A stretch of 64,000 bases of DNA from assembly GCF_018614135.1 (NCBI RefSeq), contig NZ_JAGGOW010000005.1:1-64000 (forward strand). The letters are read 5' to 3'. The first letter of the stretch is position 1. Each line of letters begins with the position of its first letter. A program made the translations under genes and the position numbers. Under the pieces are notes generated by a model, which saw only the letters and a list, made by a program, of their open reading frames with translations, searched no databases and had not been told where the DNA came from. Positions 54,725 to 64,000 of this stretch are shown here, in pieces. The stretch is from Streptomyces sp. ISL-66 (GTDB lineage Bacteria; Actinomycetota; Actinomycetes; Streptomycetales; Streptomycetaceae).

Positions 54725-56011
54725 TCAGACGGCGGCCGGCTCCGAGGCCGTACCGGGGGCCGTGCCGCAGGCCGTCGGAGCGGGCGTCTCCAGTCGGGCC
54801 ACCCGCAGCCAGCCCGCCGCCGCCTTCGCGGCGGAGCCGAGCGCCAGCCCCCACGCGGCCCCGGCCACGCCCCACACGGCGTAGCCGCCGAGCAGGAGTG
54901 CGACCGACAGCAGCGAGAAGACGACCTGCAGCGAGAGCGTGGCCTTCGGGTTGAGCACCCGCAGGGTCAGCAGCGCGCAGGTGCCCAGGCCCATGACCGC
55001 GTACTGCGCGCCCGTCGCGGGCAGCAGCGCGGCCGCCGCCGTCCAGCTGTCGCCGAGCAGTTCGCGGCCCAGCCGGTCGGGCAGCGCGTACAGCACGGCC
55101 CCCCAGGCGGCGCCGGTCACCGCCAGCGCCCCGCCCATCAGGGCGGTCAGCCGGACCACGCCCCGCTTGCCGCGGGCCCGGCCCACGACGGGCGGGCCGA
55201 AGGAGCTCGCGGAGTTGAACAGCACGTTCAGCGGGCCGAAGAGGGTGGTGGCGCCGCGCAGCGCGCCGACGGCCAGCGGGGTCGCGAAGACGCCGAGGCC
55301 CAGCACGGCCAGCTGGCTGGAGCCGCTGCCCACCGCGAACTCGACGACGAACCGCTGCCCCAGGTGCCCGCGCCGCAGGTACGGCCGGACCTCCCGGACC
55401 AGTTCGGCGGCCCCCTCCCCGCGCACCGACGGCCACACCAGCCACAGGCCCAGCGCGAGCGCGGGCAGCGCCGAAACCCCCCACACCAGCACCAGCCGGG
55501 CCGCGGAGGCCCCTTCGGGCTGGAGCAGCAGCGCCGGTACGACGCAGGCGAGGCGCAGCGCGTCGGCGGCCAGCGCCCGTTGCGGAGCCCGCAGGGCGGA
55601 GAAGCAGTAGCGCAGCCCGTCCTGCACCAGCACCAGGGGCAGTATGAGCCCCAGCGCGAGGAACGCCCGGCCGGGGGCCCCGGGCAGCAGCAGTCCTACG
55701 AGGGCCAGTACGGCGCCCACCGCGGCCGAGGCGGCCCCGGTGAACGCGAGACCGGCCCGGCACGCGGCGCCGAGCCTGCCCGGGACCTCGTCCGGGGGGA
55801 CCCCCGAGCCCTTTTCCAGGACCAGGCTCTGGCCGACGTAGGCCATGTTCAGGCCGAGGAGCACGGTGAAGGTCACGTAGACCATGGAGAAGTCGGCGAA
55901 GCCGGCCGCGGAGGAGAGCCGCGCGGCCAGCACCAGCACCAGGATGTTCGTCGCACTGGACGCGGCCTGGTCCAGGACGGACGCGACCGCGGCGAGAGCC
56001 CCGCGGCTCAC
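54725..56011 (-). CDS. Polysaccharide flippase-like MATE/MOP family protein (Wzx type)
   Basis: A 428-residue integral membrane protein with about twelve hydrophobic segments. It starts with GALAAVASVLDQAASSATNILVLVLAARL, typical of MOP exporters, and shows FADFSMVYVTFTVLLGLNM and FSALRAPQRALAADALRL. It would flip the lipid-linked repeat unit across the membrane. The start is GTG 56011, which overlaps the stop of the chain-length gene by four bases. That places it in a coupled minus-strand operon of glycosyltransferase, chain-length regulator and flippase. Confidence 0.88.
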   Translation of the reverse strand: MSRGALAAVASVLDQAASSATNILVLVLAARLSSAAGFADFSMVYVTFTVLLGLNMAYVGQSLVLEKGSGVPPDEVPGRLGAACRAGLAFTGAASAAVGAVLALVGLLLPGAPGRAFLALGLILPLVLVQDGLRYCFSALRAPQRALAADALRLACVVPALLLQPEGASAARLVLVWGVSALPALALGLWLVWPSVRGEGAAELVREVRPYLRRGHLGQRFVVEFAVGSGSSQLAVLGLGVFATPLAVGALRGATTLFGPLNVLFNSASSFGPPVVGRARGKRGVVRLTALMGGALAVTGAAWGAVLYALPDRLGRELLGDSWTAAAALLPATGAQYAVMGLGTCALLTLRVLNPKATLSLQVVFSLLSVALLLGGYAVWGVAGAAWGLALGSAAKAAAGWLRVARLETPAPTACGTAPGTASEPAAV

Positions 56012-57756
56012 CGCCGGCCCGTGCGCACCGTACGCAGGGCGACCGTGTCGGTCCCGTCGCCCGGGATGTGCTGCGCCGCGTCGGCGGCCGCCACCTCGTA
56101 CGGGATCGGCTGGGGCTCGCGGTTCCGGGAAAGGGGAGCGGCGGCGGCCGGGGCCGTGGGAGCGGGGACGCCGCCCCTGCGGAACGGGCCGCCGCGCTTG
56201 TTCTCGCCGGGCAGCGGCGTGTGCAGCACGGCGCCGAGCACCGTGCCGCCCGCGCCGCTGATCAGCTCGCGGATGCGGGACAGGTCGGTGCGGTGCACCG
56301 CGCGCGGGTCGCAGACCACCAGGACCCCGTCGACGCGGTCCACGAGCGCGAGCGCGTCGGCGTACGAGAGCACGGGCGGCGCGAGCACCACGACGGTGGA
56401 GTTGGGGGAGTCGGCCTCGGAGATCAGGCGGGTGGCGCGCGGGGAGGTCAGCGCGCGGGGCACGTTGCGCACCCGCTCGCCCGGGATCAGGTCGAAGGAA
56501 CCGGACTCCCCGGCGTCCACGACGAGCTGGCGCCCGTCGGGCCACTCGGGTTCCCCGTGCTGTCCGCCCGGCGTCTGGCTCCAGCGCGGCCGGCCGCCCG
56601 CGTCCGTCGGCAGCTGGCTGGCCAGCACCGGGGTGCGCAGATCGGCCTCGATGAGCAGGACGTCCTTGCCGGTCTCCGCGAAGGAGGCGGCCAGGTTCAC
56701 CGCCACGGCGGCGGCGGTCTCGCTGCTGCCGCGCGGGGCGATCACGAGGAGCCGGCGCCGGTCGGCGAACCGGGAGTCGTAGGCGAGCCGGAAGGCCACC
56801 GAGCGGAATTCCTCGGCGAGCCGGGGGTCCTCCTCGCCGGCCGCGAGCAGCGGACCGCCGTCGCCCTTGCCCCGGGGCAAGGAGCCCAGTACGGGAGCGC
56901 GCAGGGCGCGGGCGACATCGCCCTCGGAGCGCGGCGCCGGATCGAAGACGAGCCGCACCCAGGCCGCGAGCAGACCGAGCGCGAGGCCCACGGCCGAGCC
57001 GAGCGCGAGCGACATGACGAGGCCGGGGCCGTCCGTCGAGTGCGGCGGCACGGCGGTGCTGGTGACCCGGCCCGGGGTCATGTCCAGGGCCTGGAGCTTG
57101 GCGATGTTGCTGTTGAGGGTGTTGACCTTGCTCTGGTGGTCGGTCTTGGAGGAGTACGCCGCGTCGCGCGCCGGGCCGGCCGGCATGGAGTTGATCTGCT
57201 TGACGAGGTCGTCGAGCTGCTTGGCCACCGGGTCGCGCTGATCCTGGTAGCCCTTGACCATCTTGTCGCGGGTGACGTCGAGGGCCTCCTGCCGCTTGAG
57301 CAGGTAGGCCTCGCTCATCGCGTTGGCGCGCTTGGCGGCCTCGGCGGGGGAGGCCGCGGTGTAGGTGAAGCGCAGCACCATCGTCTGCGGCGGGTTGGTC
57401 ACCTGCAGGCCGCTGCGCAGGGCGCGGAAGCCGGAGGCCGGGACACCGAGCTTCTTCGCGGCCTCGTTGGCTATGGAGCTGGAGAGCGCGACCTGGCGCT
57501 CCGAGCCGATGTTGATCGCCTTGTCGGGGGCGAGGCTCGGGTTGAACGGGTCGTCGGTGGGCGCGCGCAGCACGATGTCGGCGGTGGCCACGTAGGTGTC
57601 CGCCGTGGAGACGCCGAGGTAGACCCCGCCCAGCAGGCCGATGCCCACGCCCGCGCCGATGAGCCGACGGTAGCGCAGGAGCTGACGGAACTGGTCCCGG
57701 AGGAGGTCGGGTTCGTCCTCGGCCGGAGCCGCTGCCGGTCGGTTGGTCTCGATCAC
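56008..57756 (-). CDS. Chain-length determinant / BY-kinase-like protein with degenerate P-loop
   Basis: A 582-residue Wzz-Wzc-like protein. Two membrane segments (about residues 31-50, LIGAGVGIGLLGGVYLG, and about 245-265, LVMSLALGSAVGLALGLLAAW) flank an extracytoplasmic coiled region. The cytoplasmic part (about 280-582) has an ATPase fold: RRLLVIAPRGSSETAAAVAVN, then the Walker A' type LLIEADLRTP. The Walker A lysine is replaced (SETAA, usually GKT/S), so ATP binding may be lost. A tyrosine-rich C-terminal tail is absent. It probably sets polymer length by contact. GTG 57756 overlaps the upstream glycosyltransferase stop. Confidence 0.85.
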   Translation of the reverse strand: MIETNRPAAAPAEDEPDLLRDQFRQLLRYRRLIGAGVGIGLLGGVYLGVSTADTYVATADIVLRAPTDDPFNPSLAPDKAINIGSERQVALSSSIANEAAKKLGVPASGFRALRSGLQVTNPPQTMVLRFTYTAASPAEAAKRANAMSEAYLLKRQEALDVTRDKMVKGYQDQRDPVAKQLDDLVKQINSMPAGPARDAAYSSKTDHQSKVNTLNSNIAKLQALDMTPGRVTSTAVPPHSTDGPGLVMSLALGSAVGLALGLLAAWVRLVFDPAPRSEGDVARALRAPVLGSLPRGKGDGGPLLAAGEEDPRLAEEFRSVAFRLAYDSRFADRRRLLVIAPRGSSETAAAVAVNLAASFAETGKDVLLIEADLRTPVLASQLPTDAGGRPRWSQTPGGQHGEPEWPDGRQLVVDAGESGSFDLIPGERVRNVPRALTSPRATRLISEADSPNSTVVVLAPPVLSYADALALVDRVDGVLVVCDPRAVHRTDLSRIRELISGAGGTVLGAVLHTPLPGENKRGGPFRRGGVPAPTAPAAAAPLSRNREPQPIPYEVAAADAAQHIPGDGTDTVALRTVRTGRR

Positions 57757-58988
57757 GGCCGGGGACCCCCAAGTGCTTCGTCTATCAGTGCGTCGATGCG
57801 GGCCAGGCCCGCTTCACGGCTGAGATGGGCCGCCACGTGGCGGGGCCCGGCCGCGCCCAGCGCGTCCGCGCCGGCGGGGTCCTGCGCCAGGGCCCGTACG
57901 GCCTTCAGCAGGGCCTCGGGGTCCTCCGGCGGTACGAGCACCCCCGCGCCCGAGCGCTCCACCTCCTGGGCGGTACCGCCCTGCGCCGCGACGGAGGCGA
58001 CGACGGGGCGGCCGGCCTGGAAGTAGGAGGTCAGCTTGGACGGCACGCTCATGTCCATGACGGCGGCGTGCTGCGTGACCGCGAGCACGTCCGCCGCGGC
58101 GAGGATATCGGGGAACTCCCCGTCGGCGGCAGGGGGAATGATGTCCAGATTCGGGACGTCGGCCGCGAGGTCGGCGAGCGCGGAGCGCTGGCTGCCGTCG
58201 CCCATGAGGACGAAACGGACGCTCGGGTCCAGCCGGGCGGCGCCGACGAGGACCTCCAGCCCCTGCTTGAGCCCCATGTTCCCGGAGTGCAGGACGACCG
58301 TCTGCCCGGGTGCCCAGCCGAGGTGGTGGCGGGTCCGGCCGCGCGGCTTGGTGGGCAATGCCACGTGCGACCAGTTCGGGACGAGCCGGATCTTCTTCGG
58401 ATCCACGCCCATCCCGACGACGCGGTCCACGAAGGTCTCGTGGATGACGCCGACGAGGGCGGCCCGCTTGAGGGCGTAGGCCTCCGCGCGGCCGGCCAGG
58501 GCGGCCGCCTTGTCGCCGCCGCTGATCCCGCTCTGCGCGGCGGCGGCGCCCATCAGGTCCTGGACCACGGGGACGTAGGGCACCTTCCAGCGCGCCGCGA
58601 GGCGGGCGGCCAGCAGGCCGCCGGCCAGGCTCGGCATCTGGGCGAGGACCGCGTCGGGCTTCGGCATCCGGGGCGGGGCCACGGCGCCGTGCAACAGAAT
58701 CGATCCTTCAAAAAGCGCCCGGCGCAGGGCGGTCTGGCGCGGCGGCACGGTGTGCGCGCGCCGGTGCACGGTGACTCCCGCGCGCCGTTCCGTGCGCCGC
58801 AGCGCCCCCTTGTACTCCGGCTCGACGGCCCACGCCGGGTAGTGCGGCATGCCCGCCAGGACATGGGTCTCGTGACCGAGATTCGCCCAGTGCTCCGCGA
58901 TCTGGGTGGCGTACGGGCCGATTCCCGTGTGCTCGGGGGCGTAATTCGTGGAAACCAGCAGTAGGCGCCGGTGGCCGGATCTCGACAC
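57753..58988 (-). CDS. Glycosyltransferase, WbuB-like GT4
   Basis: A 411-residue GT-B enzyme of the WbuB/WcaI type. The N-terminal motif LLLVSTNYAPEHTGIGPYATQIAEHW and VLAGMPHYPAW are characteristic. The C-terminal donor domain has VVLHSGNMGLKQGLEVLV, FVLMGDGSQRSAL and SVPSKLTSYFQAGRPVVASV. It adds a sugar to the repeat unit. The start is GTG 58988 with GGGGGA upstream. It is the first gene of the coupled set 58988 to 54725 on the minus strand. Confidence 0.92.
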   Translation of the reverse strand: MSRSGHRRLLLVSTNYAPEHTGIGPYATQIAEHWANLGHETHVLAGMPHYPAWAVEPEYKGALRRTERRAGVTVHRRAHTVPPRQTALRRALFEGSILLHGAVAPPRMPKPDAVLAQMPSLAGGLLAARLAARWKVPYVPVVQDLMGAAAAQSGISGGDKAAALAGRAEAYALKRAALVGVIHETFVDRVVGMGVDPKKIRLVPNWSHVALPTKPRGRTRHHLGWAPGQTVVLHSGNMGLKQGLEVLVGAARLDPSVRFVLMGDGSQRSALADLAADVPNLDIIPPAADGEFPDILAAADVLAVTQHAAVMDMSVPSKLTSYFQAGRPVVASVAAQGGTAQEVERSGAGVLVPPEDPEALLKAVRALAQDPAGADALGAAGPRHVAAHLSREAGLARIDALIDEALGGPRP

Positions 58989-59080
58989 GGGACGTCCCCC
59001 TTCTCCCCAGGATGATGCGCACGTCACCCTATTCGTTCACCGACGTGGTGAGGAACGTGCACGCTATTGTCTGCTAATCC

Positions 59081-59100
59081 GCCACACCGGGGGGTGTGGC
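59081..59100. promoter_or_regulatory. 8-bp perfect inverted repeat before the cytidylyltransferase gene
   Basis: GCCACACC (59081-59088) and GGTGTGGC (59093-59100) flank GGGG, 16 bp before the ATG. It could be an operator or an RNA hairpin next to the ribosome-binding site. Confidence 0.5.
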
Positions 59101-59116
59101 TTATGGGGGGTAACAG

Positions 59117-59605
59117 ATGACCGAGCGGGACTTGTCCGAATTTGCCGCGCCCGCGCGCAGACCGTACCGAGTGGGCTACGCGCCGGGCGCCTACGACCTG
59201 TTCCACATCGGACATCTCAACATCCTTCGGCACGCCCGGAGTCAGTGCGACTACCTGGTGGCCGGGGTCGTTTCCGACGAAATGGCGGAAATCGCCAAGG
59301 GGCGGCGCCCGATGATCCCGCTCGTCGAGCGGCTGGAGATCGTGCGCAGCGTCAAGTACGTGGATGCGGCATTCGTCGAGACCGTCCCGGACAAGGTGGA
59401 AACGTGGAAGCAAGTCCGCTTCGACGTCATCTTCAAGGGCGACGACTGGCGCGGCACCCCCAAGGGGGACCGGCTGGAAAAGGACTTCGCCGAGCACGGG
59501 GTCGACGTCGTCTACTTCCCGTACACGGTGCACACCTCCAGCACCCAGCTGCGCCGGGCGCTGGACGCGCTCTCGCAGCCGCTCGCCGCGGAGCAGCGGG
59601 GCTGA
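59117..59605 (+). CDS. TagD-like nucleotidyltransferase (probable CTP-dependent)
   Basis: A 162-residue cytidylyltransferase family enzyme. The nucleotidyl motif is HIGHLNILRHA (near residue 31), with RRPMIPLVERLEIVRSVKYVD and the C-terminal STQLRRAL typical of glycerol-3-phosphate and related cytidylyltransferases. The expected product is a CDP-activated polyol or small alcohol. It precedes, convergently, a CDP-alcohol phosphotransferase 67 bp away; the two could make and use one CDP intermediate. GGGGGG lies just upstream. The exact substrate is not readable from the sequence. Confidence 0.88.
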   Translation: MTERDLSEFAAPARRPYRVGYAPGAYDLFHIGHLNILRHARSQCDYLVAGVVSDEMAEIAKGRRPMIPLVERLEIVRSVKYVDAAFVETVPDKVETWKQVRFDVIFKGDDWRGTPKGDRLEKDFAEHGVDVVYFPYTVHTSSTQLRRALDALSQPLAAEQRG

Positions 59606-59672
59606 GCACCCCGCCGACGGGCCGCCCGGCCTCCGGTGGCGGCCGCCCGGCCGCCGGCCGCCCCGCCCCGGG

Positions 59673-60410
59673 TCACCTGGGTACGGCGCTGAGTTCCCGG
59701 TACCACTTCGCGAGGAACGCCAGCAGGAACAGCGCGGCCACGGCGCCCATCCCCGCGTACGCCCAGCGGAACAGTTCCCCACCGCCCAGCAGCAGGAACA
59801 CCAGGCAGAACACCCCGTAGTCCACGGGCAGCAACGCCACCGCGCGCACGGTCGAAGGCGCGGCGGCGGCGCTCCCGGGCGCCGGCTTGGGCTTGAGCTT
59901 CTCCGTCAGCAGCCCGCCGAAGAAGGTGACCACGGAGGCGAACTGGAAGCCCAGCGGCACCAGCAGCCAGCCGGCCCCGCCCGTGCCGCCCCCGCCCGTG
60001 CCGTACGCGTCGGGGAAGCGGTAGAAGGCGATCAGCACGCACGAGTGCAGCGCGGTGAGCTTCGCGCAGTCCACGACGTGGTCCAGCCACTCGCCGGACG
60101 CGCTGCCGCCCCCGCGCAGCCGGGCCAGCTGCCCGTCGGCGGAGTCGAAGGCGAAGCCCACGGCGAGCGAGGCCCACACCGCGATCCCCAGCCCCCACGA
60201 GGGCGCGACCAGGGCGACCGCAGCCGCGGCGGCGAAGCTGAAGGCGGCGCTGACCAGCGTCACCTGGTTCGGGGTGAGCCCGATCACGTGCGACCCGGCG
60301 GCCAGGTACCGCCCGGCCGGCCGGTTGACGAACCGCGAATAGAGCGACACGCCCTTCGCCGACTTCTGCGCCCCGCGCAGCTCCCGCAGCGCGGTTCCGA
60401 CACTTGCCAT
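59673..60410 (-). CDS. CDP-alcohol phosphatidyltransferase family membrane enzyme
   Basis: A 245-residue membrane enzyme with about six helices. The family signature D-x2-DG-x2-AR-x8-G-x3-D-x3-D is fully present in DSADGQLARLRGG and the following SASGEWLDHVVD, so it is likely active. It swaps CMP for an alcohol acceptor. ATG 60410 is used; GTG 60416 is an alternative. Together with the nearby TagD-like gene it could attach an alcohol phosphate to a lipid or glycan of the cell surface, or make an inositol-type phospholipid. Confidence 0.88.
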   Translation of the reverse strand: MASVGTALRELRGAQKSAKGVSLYSRFVNRPAGRYLAAGSHVIGLTPNQVTLVSAAFSFAAAAAVALVAPSWGLGIAVWASLAVGFAFDSADGQLARLRGGGSASGEWLDHVVDCAKLTALHSCVLIAFYRFPDAYGTGGGGTGGAGWLLVPLGFQFASVVTFFGGLLTEKLKPKPAPGSAAAAPSTVRAVALLPVDYGVFCLVFLLLGGGELFRWAYAGMGAVAALFLLAFLAKWYRELSAVPR

Positions 60411-60517
60411 CGACACAACCCCTCGAACACCCGTATACGCGTGTGTGCGTACGAAGGCCACATCATCGCAGGGCGTACGAAGGCTCCCGCCCCGGCCCGT
60501 CGCCCCGCCCCGGCGCC

Positions 60518-62875
<2,358 letters not shown>

Positions 62876-63046
62876 TGCCCGCCTCCACGGCTCTCGGTAC
62901 CGGTAGGGGTAAGGGAAGTGCGGCCCCGGCGTCCCGGCCAGGGCCCGCCCCCGTCTGGTCCTTCTCACTGTTCTGCCCGGACTGTTCTGCCTGGAACTCG
63001 AGTCACACCCACGTTTCCCTCGGAGGTGCCTCGTCGTTGGAGGAAC

Positions 63047-64000
63047 GTGACTTTTCTGACGAGGCGGGCAGGGGCGGGCTTGGCCGCCGTGGCGGCGTGG
63101 GCGGGCCTCCTCGGAGGCCTGTCCGGATGCACCGGAGACGGCGGCTCCCCGATCGAGATCCAGCTGCCCGGCAGACCCCGGTCACCGGACGAGGCGATCC
63201 GGATCACTCCGGACGACAACGCCAAGGGCGTCCCGGCCGAGGGACCGCTGACGGTCACCGTGCCCGAGGGCCGGCTCGAGCGCGTCGTGGTGACCAAGGT
63301 GGAGGACGCCCAAGAGGAGAAGGTGCCCGGCACCATCGCCGTCGACGGGCTCAGCTGGAGTCCCGACCCGGAGGCCGGACGGCTCGCGCTCGCGGCCAAG
63401 TACACCGTCGACGCGGTCGCGCTCGACGGGCACGACCGCCGCCAGGCCCGGCACACCACCTTCACCACCTACGTTCCCGAGGAGCGGTTCATCGGCTACT
63501 TCAAGCCGGAGAACCGCTCCACCGTCGGCACCGGCATGATCATCTCCTTCGGCTTCAACCGCTCCATCGAGCGGCGCGCCGACGTGGAGCGGGCCATCAC
63601 CGTCACCTCCGTCCCGCCCGTGGAGGTCTCCGGACACTGGTTCGGCGACGAGCGGCTCGACTTCCGGCCCAAGCAGTACTGGAAGCCCGGCACCGAGGTC
63701 ACCGTCAAGATGAGGCTGCGCGACGTCGAGGGCGCGCCCGGCTCGTACGGCATCCAGGACAAGACCATCCGCTTCACCGTCGGCCGCTCCCAGATCTCCA
63801 CCGTGGACGCGGCCGCGCACACCATGGAGGTCCGGCGCGACGGCGACCTGGTGTCCACCGTGCCGATCACCGCGGGAGCGCCCAAGAACACCACGTACAA
63901 CGGCAAGATGGTGGTGATGGAGCTCTTCGACGTCACCCGGATGAACGGGCAGACCGTCGGCTTCGGCGGCGAGTACGACATCCCCGACGTCCCGCACGCC
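63047..64000 (+). CDS. Ig-like L,D-transpeptidase lipoprotein (partial, 3' end outside the window)
   Basis: Open from GTG 63047 to the window edge (318 residues). The signal ends in a lipobox (LGGLSGC, Cys near residue 28). Two Ig-like domains of actinobacterial L,D-transpeptidases follow (about 55-150: PLTVTVPEGRLERVVVTKV ... LSWSPDPEAG; about 155-245: RFIGYFKPENRSTVGTGMII ... LDFRPKQYWKPGTEVTV). The YkuD domain begins with AHTMEVRRDGDLVSTVPITAG and NTTYNGKMVVME near the end, so the catalytic SHGCxR is beyond the window. These enzymes form 3-3 crosslinks in the wall. GGAGGA lies just before the start. It is divergent from glgX. Confidence 0.9.
   Translation, partial: MTFLTRRAGAGLAAVAAWAGLLGGLSGCTGDGGSPIEIQLPGRPRSPDEAIRITPDDNAKGVPAEGPLTVTVPEGRLERVVVTKVEDAQEEKVPGTIAVDGLSWSPDPEAGRLALAAKYTVDAVALDGHDRRQARHTTFTTYVPEERFIGYFKPENRSTVGTGMIISFGFNRSIERRADVERAITVTSVPPVEVSGHWFGDERLDFRPKQYWKPGTEVTVKMRLRDVEGAPGSYGIQDKTIRFTVGRSQISTVDAAAHTMEVRRDGDLVSTVPITAGAPKNTTYNGKMVVMELFDVTRMNGQTVGFGGEYDIPDVPHA

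Overview
The window is high-GC actinobacterial DNA and almost certainly comes from a Streptomyces or close relative. Reasons are the G/C-rich third codon positions, the many GTG starts and Shine-Dalgarno sites, the cslA-glxA-cellulase module, the glgE/treS/mak/glgB glucan operon, and families that I know mainly from Streptomyces, such as the DUF6230/DUF6114 pair. From memory, the icmA ... pyk-ackA-pta-pfkA ... thioredoxin ... glgB-mak-treS-glgE/glgP order matches one arm of the S. coelicolor chromosome, but no alignment was run. I see no tRNA, rRNA, CRISPR array, insertion sequence or integrase.

Layout. (1) 1-3148: the 3' tail of a cellulose-synthase-like gene, the radical copper oxidase glxA and a convergent GH6 cellulase, a surface glucan module of hyphal tips. 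(2) 3283-9814: a divergent ArsR-type regulator/MFS exporter pair with a perfect dyad between them, MarR and DUF3817 genes, isobutyryl-CoA mutase large subunit icmA behind a perfect 24-bp palindrome, a small EF-G-domain-IV-like protein, and a TetR regulator with its own dyad. (3) 10144-15551: a cysteine-free thioredoxin/TPR protein, a coupled three-gene secreted/membrane set (DUF6230, DUF6114, Pro/Ala-rich), and a secreted FG-GAP protein. (4) 15572-20723: a 1494-residue secreted polymorphic toxin with a long Ala-rich coiled coil, a Hint protease domain and a C-terminal RNase A-like toxin of the CdiA-CT type, followed after 10 bp by a probable immunity gene. (5) 20821-27841: central carbon genes pyk, ackA and pta on the minus strand, divergent pfkA, and a helix-turn-helix regulator. 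(6) 28169-29015: a MerR regulator with thioredoxin.

(7) 28993-39736: the maltosyl-phosphate pathway of alpha-glucan metabolism. The glgE-treS-mak-glgB operon on the minus strand has stop/start overlaps at two of its three junctions, and glgP is divergent. Trehalose is turned to maltose (TreS), maltose 1-phosphate (Mak), linear glucan (GlgE) and branched glucan (GlgB); GlgP, and GlgX at 60518-62875, break it down. (8) 40019-42980: a secreted Asp/Arg-repeat protein and a secreted thermolysin-like M4 protease. (9) 43362-60410: an exopolysaccharide cluster. It has a polyprenyl-phosphate sugar transferase, GDP-fucose synthesis (gmd, fcl), a large secreted lectin-like protein, two glycosyltransferases, an acetyltransferase, a polymerase, a flippase, a chain-length/tyrosine-kinase-like protein with a degenerate P-loop, a cytidylyltransferase and a CDP-alcohol phosphotransferase. 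Together these suggest a fucose-containing, Wzx/Wzy-type polymer, perhaps carrying a polyol phosphate. (10) 63047-end: the start of an Ig-like L,D-transpeptidase lipoprotein, cut by the window edge.
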